From the NCBI GenBank assembly GCA_030141605.1, contig JAQGDQ010000061.1, positions 1 to 64,000 of the forward strand: 64,000 bases of DNA, given 5' to 3'. This document shows positions 58,901 through 64,000 of this stretch, piece by piece. A model generated the notes under the pieces. The model was not told where the DNA came from and ran no database searches. It was given only the letters and a program-made list of their open reading frames with translations. This stretch comes from Tubiluchus corallicola. Taxonomy: Eukaryota > Priapulida > Priapulimorpha > Priapulimorphida > Tubiluchidae. A program made the position numbers and the translations under genes. The first letter of the stretch is position 1; every line of letters starts with the position of its first letter.

Positions 58901-61900
58901 GCGTGGCATCTTAGCAAGTATTTTAAAACTGACTGGAAAAATCTCTTCTTGTGATCTTAGAAAATAAAAAGCATTCACTTTTAAGTTTTATATAATATTA
59001 GGTGTGTTTTTTTAGCAGTCTTACCATTTTTACTTGAATATTATAATGTTTTTTCATAGCTTTCATATTTGTATAGAAATGTATTACTTGAATCAGAATT
59101 TCGATAATTTAGTTATGCATTACTCAAACTAATAAATTACAAATTGTAATGAGTCATAATTAAATACATTATACCATCATTTATAAAACATTTTCAAATA
59201 TTTTCAGGTTTGCAACATGGAGAATGTTGATCCGCTTGGTATACACACAGGTGAGTCGATTGTCGTTGCACCTAGCCAGACGCTCACAAACATCGAGTAC
59301 AACATGCTGCGCTTGACGGCTATCAAAGTCGTGCGCCACCTGGGTGTAGTAGGTGAATGTAACATTCAGTATGCATTGGATCCTGATTCACATCAGGTAA
59401 ACTGAAATAAATACTATTATTTTTGGATTTTCCTTAGTTTCACATGTGCATGTTAGCTTGAAAAACTAGATAAAATGTATCTAAAATTGCATGTATATAT
59501 GTATGTATGTATTTCAGTAACAGGTTTACTTAAACCACAAGATAATACTCTTCATAAATAAAACATAAAAAAAAATCTTCTTGAAATTTTGTGTCGCTTA
59601 TGTGCTGTTTTACTGCACACAGAGTTTGAATTAGCAGCAATGCAGTAAATTTAAACTTCAACGATGACTGTTAAGTGCAGCCATTTTGACTGTAGGCCGT
59701 TTGAAACAAGTTGAAATAACATTGCGTAAAATTTGCAAAAATAATCAGAGCCTTCATAGCGCATACTTTGCTAACTAAGCAAAAGTGTAAATTGTATCTT
59801 GTTGATACGTTTAAAAAGTTTGATAGGTTTAAAAATACGTTTTTTGGTGTGTGATTGGTGCACACTGGGAAGGTGAGTCAGTCATATTTTACCAGTCGGG
59901 CAAACATTTTAAGTGATTAAGAATTCACTTTTCTAGTTACATAAGTCTTTTAAGCAGGTAAGCATATTGCAAAATAATATAACTTTGCATGTAAGTTTTT
60001 TCAGGACACATTTTAAAATTGCCTTTCCTTCCCCATTAACGTAAATGTTTGCACCAGTGCTTGGTTCATTTTCAAGAACAACTTTCTAAGATGAGCCACT
60101 GAACTGGCAGAAGTGCCTAGCACATGTAGCGGTGTATGTACTTCCTGTATATACCATAAGTACCTTTATAATAAGATCTAACAAATTTACGCCATGTTCA
60201 GACTGGAGAATTTTCTTGCTATGAAACTTGCTAGTTTCTCCCCAAGAAAATTGTTTGTGTTCATGTCAGAGAGCAAAACCTGCTTGTAACAGTGTTCAGA
60301 CTGGGGAGAAATTATTCTCAATAGGTTTCTGAGAGAAAAGTGTCGAAAGTAACTCGTTCTGCTGTTCACACTAGTGAGTAAGTTCACCTTGTAGTAATTG
60401 TTCAAGAAAAACAGTTACAACCCGACAGTGACTCGCAAAGCAGGTTGTACCAGCAAGTTTGCTCTCAGCGAGAAACTCTCCATCCTGAACGAGGCGCAAC
60501 ATTTATCCGAACGTTGTCAAATTAACATTTTATTTTATCTCCATTGTTTAGTTTTGTTTCAGTAATTTTTATGTTTGTTAACTTACCATCCCTTTTAGTT
60601 TAGTATGTTTAATTAATCAAAAATAATTTTTCTTTTTGTAGTACTATATCATAGAAGTGAATGCAAGATTGTCCCGCAGTTCGGCACTTGCCAGTAAGGC
60701 AACTGGCTACCCATTAGCCTACATTGCTGCAAAGTTGGCACTTGGCATTCCATTACCAGTTCTGCACAATTCTGTGACGGGCTCGACAACAGCGTGCTTT
60801 GAGCCAAGCTTAGATTACTGTGTGGTGAAAATTCCAAGATGGGACCTAAGCAAATTCACTCGAGTTAGCACAAAGGTCGACTTTTCTTTTTTCTTTAAAT
60901 TTTATTCATTTTTATTTGTCTATAGATTTTGAGAACTTCTCAGAAAATATATTTGGTCCCCTGCAACTTCCTGTTTTTTTTCTTTCTGAATAATATTATG
61001 CTCTTAATGGAATATAGAATAGGATAAAAAAATATATTTATTATATTATATTATATCTGTATATTAAAAATAAAATACACAGAAACTATTAAAAATCCGG
61101 CAGATTACTGTACATTAAACCAAGATTATGTAGAAATCAAATAATAATAATAACGCAGATTAAAACTTAAATACATAAAAAGCATGATACATACATGCTA
61201 CTTCCATTATGCTAATATAAAAGCAAAATCACAAAAAAAAAATACACAGAAACTATTAAAAATCTGGCAGATTACTATACATTAAACCGGCAGATTACTA
61301 TCCATTAAACCGACAGATTACTATACATTAAACCAAGATTATGTAGAAATTAAATAATAATAACGCAGATTAAAACTTCTATGTAGTTTAAATCATTGAC
61401 TAATATCACACACAACAAAGCACTAATTAAGAAAGTACGAATGAAGATAAAAACTACCTATGTTCATATATTGTAAACTGCTAGTAATGTGACTTAAAAA
61501 ATAATGTAAAAATTGTAGAATTAAAAGATAGTGAATAGATAAAAAAGCATAAACAATTAGCGATGAAAATGTATAAACATTATGGATAAGATCAAATTTG
61601 TACAGTAAAGCTAAGACATAGTATAAACCTATAAGAAAAACTAAAAGGTAATCTAAAATCAAATATATGGTATTTTAAACCGCAATTGTAATCTTAAAAA
61701 ATTTATGGGATATATCTAAATTTGTTAATAATTTATTTATAACTAAGGTGACAGCTGTCTGTAAAGATTGGGGAAAATATGTGTTTTTATTTTGTCTCTT
61801 AAGTTTCTCTTGTTCAAATTCTGGATTGTTCAGTGTTTGATAAAAACAGTGAATAGAATAGTATTCCAGCAAGTTGATTATTTGTTAAGCGCTTTTGTAT

Positions 61901-63859
61901 TTTTAGTTAACCTTCATATATTTCTCATATTTATTCGCTTGCCCAATATTGGCTCTTAATGTTTCAGTTATTGTTACAGTAGAAATTTTACTATACAACT
62001 ATATCGTAATTTGTCGATGGAAGGAAAAATTAAGAACAGTTCATGTTTTTATAGTCACATTGTATACTTTATCTAATTTTGCCTATTAAGGACCATTTCT
62101 TTAGCAACCTTAAGTTGGAAGCATGCCAATACATACTGTATTAATGTTGTGCGCTTGTTTACTTTGACTTTTTTGACTGTTTAAACATTAGGGAAAATGT
62201 ATGTGTGACATTTACTGCATTTATTGGTAGAATGCAAACGACCTGAGTGCATCTTCCTGTTATTAAGATTAGTAATCTGTGCTGTTAATAAACAACATCA
62301 CAAACAACCTGTGTATGTGTACTAAATGTACAACCTGTAAACATTGTAGCTTTAAAACAAAAATATAATTATTTGAGTGTTTTTCCATCTCAATGCCTAT
62401 AAGCGAAGGATTGAATCCACCTCAGCATTACTTACATAACTGTGCTTTTTATTGTTAGTGTGTGAATATTTATGTTTTTTTCTTATTTAGATTGGCAGTA
62501 GTATGAAAAGTGTTGGAGAAGTTATGGCGGTAGGCCGTAAATTTGAGGAAGCCATGCAAAAGGCACTTCGGATGGTCGATGAAAGTAACCTTGGATTCGA
62601 CCCGCACAAGAAATCTGTGTGTGAAAATGTATGTTATGAGAAGTGGCGTAGAAAGTGTTTTTTGTAAAAAAATGTAACTAAATCTTGTGTAGAAACTCTT
62701 CCATTTACTTGAAAAGTTTTTTTAGTTTAGCTGTTTAATTTTGCATGACGTGAAATTGTCAAAAATGCAAATTGATTTTGTGTTTGACGTGAACGTCTTT
62801 TTCTTTAAGGATACGCATTTTTAATGTGTTGTTTTGCATTGTTTCATATGGAACAAATTGCTTCAAACAACAATTGCTGTATGAAGTAACAAGGAATGTT
62901 AGGCTGGCCACAAAAAATGTTTGTTTTATGTCTTACCTCATGAGCTCAAAAGATGTCAATAGGGAGGAAGGAAGTTTTTTCAAAAAAAAATTAAAGTTTT
63001 GTGAATGTTTAAAGCTGAATCGTGGAATATATGAAATCAGTTGAAATCAAAGTTTGTTTATTTCCCACTGGTTAGCAGTAATATTTTAAATTTTTTCCAT
63101 GCACATAACGCGTTTTTTTAGTTTCATATTACTAAATTATCGTATAATCATCGATGATTGTATAGTCTCTTTTTTGTATCGTGAACGTATGTTTTGATAA
63201 TTATTGTATCAGAGGCAACAGTACTCGTCCGTTAATGAACCGATTTGACGGAAAATTCTATACTTTTTAGCCTCCAGTACAATAAGCATCATACAAACAG
63301 CAACCATGGCCGAGAGTTAGCCGTGGAAAAACATAGCTGCATTCCCCGAAAGAACAATGTTATAATGATTATTGCATTTTATGTTTTAAATTTAAAAAAA
63401 TACGCTTTTATATGACAGCGTCAAATAAGTATATGAACATACAAAAAAATTATAAAATTCCCCGTCCAGTGTGGAGTAAAAAAAAATATTACCAAGGCGA
63501 TTAGACGGAAACAGAAGTATTTTTATTGTCGGCCTTTGTTGGTGTTTGTCGATATAATATGATTAGTTTAAATATGTAGACTTTAGCACTGTCAAGATTA
63601 TACCATGCTTGAGTTGCTCTTAAAGAAATGTTCAGCTTATTTTATCACTTGCTTATAAAAGTTTTGTGTTCCAAAGGAGTTAAAAGAGCCGACCGACAAG
63701 AGAATATTTGTAGTTGCTGCTGCTCTCATGGCTGGCTACAGCGTCAACAAGCTGTACGATTTGACCAAAATTGACCGTTGGTTTCTCTACAAATTTGAGA
63801 ACATCATTCGCTGTTACAGACAGTTGGAAAACTTAAAGGGACAGGATCTTCAAAGAGAG
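49946..63859 (+). CDS. CAD: CAD: glutamine amidotransferase + carbamoyl-phosphate synthetase (5' part of the CAD gene)
   Basis: The cytosolic multienzyme for pyrimidine steps 1-3; only the GATase and first CPSase half are in view. Exons: 49946-50033, 52186-52455, 53376-53518, 53964-54105, 54336-54507, 55082-55267, 55874-55975, 56380-56527, 56973-57104, 57550-57783, 58383-58523, 58638-58718, 59208-59396, 60642-60875, 62491-62628, 63677-63859, encoding 861 residues without a phase break. The start [16 protein letters not shown] is family-typical. GATase: GICLGHQ with nucleophile Cys about 254, and FHPEH with His338/Glu340. CPSase: [20 protein letters not shown] begins at about 397, then [95 protein letters not shown] and IDRWFLYKF. 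The remaining CPSase, dihydroorotase and aspartate transcarbamylase parts lie right of the window. The donor of the last exon (gttttg) is weak, so its end is less certain. Confidence 0.98.
50264..50386. repeat. Perfect 26-bp inverted repeat around an AT-rich palindromic core
   Basis: The left arm, 50264-50289, starts cgaaagcaaatacaagc and ends agtgcag. It is the exact reverse complement of the right arm, 50361-50386. The 71-bp centre is made of alternating ta/gta/cat motifs and is itself nearly palindromic. It lies in CAD intron 1, just after a (TG/TA)-rich stretch (about 50177-50262). It could extrude as a cruciform in DNA or form a long hairpin in pre-mRNA. Confidence 0.9.
50387..52185. other. 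Rest of CAD intron 1
   Basis: AT-rich intron sequence. At 50495 a short motif CAGTGAACTCTAGCTATAG after TA resembles a pogo-type end, but no clear partner terminus was found. A 24 bp motif, tgcatattcttttgttatctgat, is directly repeated at about 51847-51895. Confidence 0.3.
52567..53097 (+). mobile_element. MITE, TA-target, termini TGTGTGCTTG (complete copy)
   Basis: A 531 bp element. It starts TGTGTGCTTG (52567-52576) and ends CAAGCACACA (53088-53097), with TA on each side (52565-52566, 53098-53099). It is the reference copy for the family also seen at 1-659 (inverted) and, in part, at 32880-33085. The 91-codon ORF inside is part of the repeat. It lies in CAD intron 2. Confidence 0.85.
54562..54872. 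mobile_element. Short element with tRNA-Thr-like inverted termini
   Basis: Each end carries a tRNA-like segment facing outward. On the left, on the minus strand, ctgccttgtaaggag precedes gtggttcaaatcc. On the right, on the plus strand, tctgccttgtaaacag precedes ttggttcaaattc. Both retain an anticodon-loop-like CTTGTAA (TGT, threonine-type) and a B-box-like GGTTCAAAT. The outer flanks also pair (gttggagcacagcatgg and its inverted partner caggctgtgttccatc). It may be two inverted SINE insertions or one foldback element, in CAD intron 5. Confidence 0.6.
55327..55781. mobile_element. hAT-like MITE in CAD intron 6
   Basis: CAGTGGCGTTTTGTGGGGTG at the left and a right end, reverse-complemented CAGTGGCGTAGTGAAGGGTT. 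The flanking 8-mers aacaaatt (55319-55326) and tagaaatt (55782-55789) agree at six of eight positions. About 455 bp. ORFs inside it are not part of CAD. Confidence 0.65.
59668..60036 (+). repeat. Interspersed repeat R3, copy 2
   Basis: The partner of 43017-43380, same orientation, in CAD intron 13. The two copies differ by scattered substitutions and by an insertion near 'cttgttgatacg', so neither is recent. Confidence 0.65.
60189..60498. mobile_element. MITE with GCC(A/T)(T/C)GTTCAG termini
   Basis: Left end acgccatgttcagactggag and, reverse-complemented, right end gcgcctcgttcaggatggag form diverged inverted repeats of about 30 bp. The interior repeats 'gttcagactgg' and 'ttctc.c..agaaa' motifs. 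About 310 bp, in CAD intron 13, non-coding; class unknown. Confidence 0.6.
61068..61380. repeat. Tandem duplication with an internal triplicated unit
   Basis: Unit A (about 61072-61170) starts aaaatacacagaaactatta, contains one 'ggcagattactgtacattaaacc' segment, and continues to ataacgcagattaaaact. Unit B (about 61238-61378) repeats it, but with the 24-bp 'cagattactatacattaaacc' segment present three times in a row. Located in CAD intron 14. Confidence 0.75.
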
Positions 63860-64000
63860 GTTTTGAAAAACTTTATCTTTTTTGTACAACATATCTATTT
63901 TATTGTTTTTTATGTAGTTTAGTATTACAAAAATTTGTGATATTTTGTGGGAATACCTGCAAATTAGCAAGATCAGTATTGTTCTGTAACAAATATAAAA

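Noticed and set aside
1-64000. Search for CRISPR arrays, bacterial operons, rRNA or functional tRNA genes
   Set aside because: Gene structure is eukaryotic throughout. The only RNA-gene-like sequences are the degenerate 5S-like and tRNA-Thr-like segments inside repeats.

Overview
The window is nuclear DNA of an animal, most likely an AT-rich invertebrate. Every gene but one is cut by many short introns, almost all GT-AG, and the encoded proteins are animal ones: a TAMM41-type mitochondrial cytidylyltransferase, a plexin-domain (PLXDC/TEM7) receptor, DHODH, mitochondrial EF4/GUF1 and the multifunctional CAD. I cannot name the species. Exon limits below were worked out by hand from splice sites, reading phase and family similarity.

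Layout, left to right. 1-6027: the last four exons of TAMM41 (+), with a LINE fragment in one intron and a two-sided ACCT/AGGT repeat in another. 6028-14230: mostly transposon debris (a pogo-like element, an LTR with a primer-binding site, a hAT-like MITE), plus a few orphan exon-like segments that keep phase with TAMM41. 14231-27268: the PLXDC gene (+, 12 exons in view). Its second intron carries a complete three-exon gene on the other strand, encoding a 133-residue secreted protein with the ten-cysteine pattern of prokineticin/AVIT and Dickkopf/colipase folds. 31001-32527: DHODH (-). 33632-46963: GUF1 (-, 16 exons). 47892-49592: an unrecognised three-exon gene (-), head to head with CAD. 49946 to the right edge: the first 16 exons of CAD (+), covering the glutaminase domain and about the first half of the carbamoyl-phosphate synthetase; the gene runs off the window.

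Functional themes. CAD (steps 1-3 of de novo pyrimidine synthesis) and DHODH (step 4, inner mitochondrial membrane) lie within about 18 kb of each other, separated by GUF1 and the orphan gene. TAMM41, DHODH and GUF1 are all mitochondrial. Introns and intergenic DNA are rich in non-autonomous DNA transposons. Several are bounded precisely by inverted termini and target-site duplications, and at least four repeat families occur more than once within the window.

The most interesting points are the nested ten-cysteine gene, the DHODH-GUF1-CAD cluster, the orphan gene sharing a roughly 350 bp promoter interval with CAD, a serine in place of the guanine-specifying asparagine of GUF1, a GC-AG intron in GUF1, and short elements built from tRNA-Thr-like and 5S-rRNA-like sequence.
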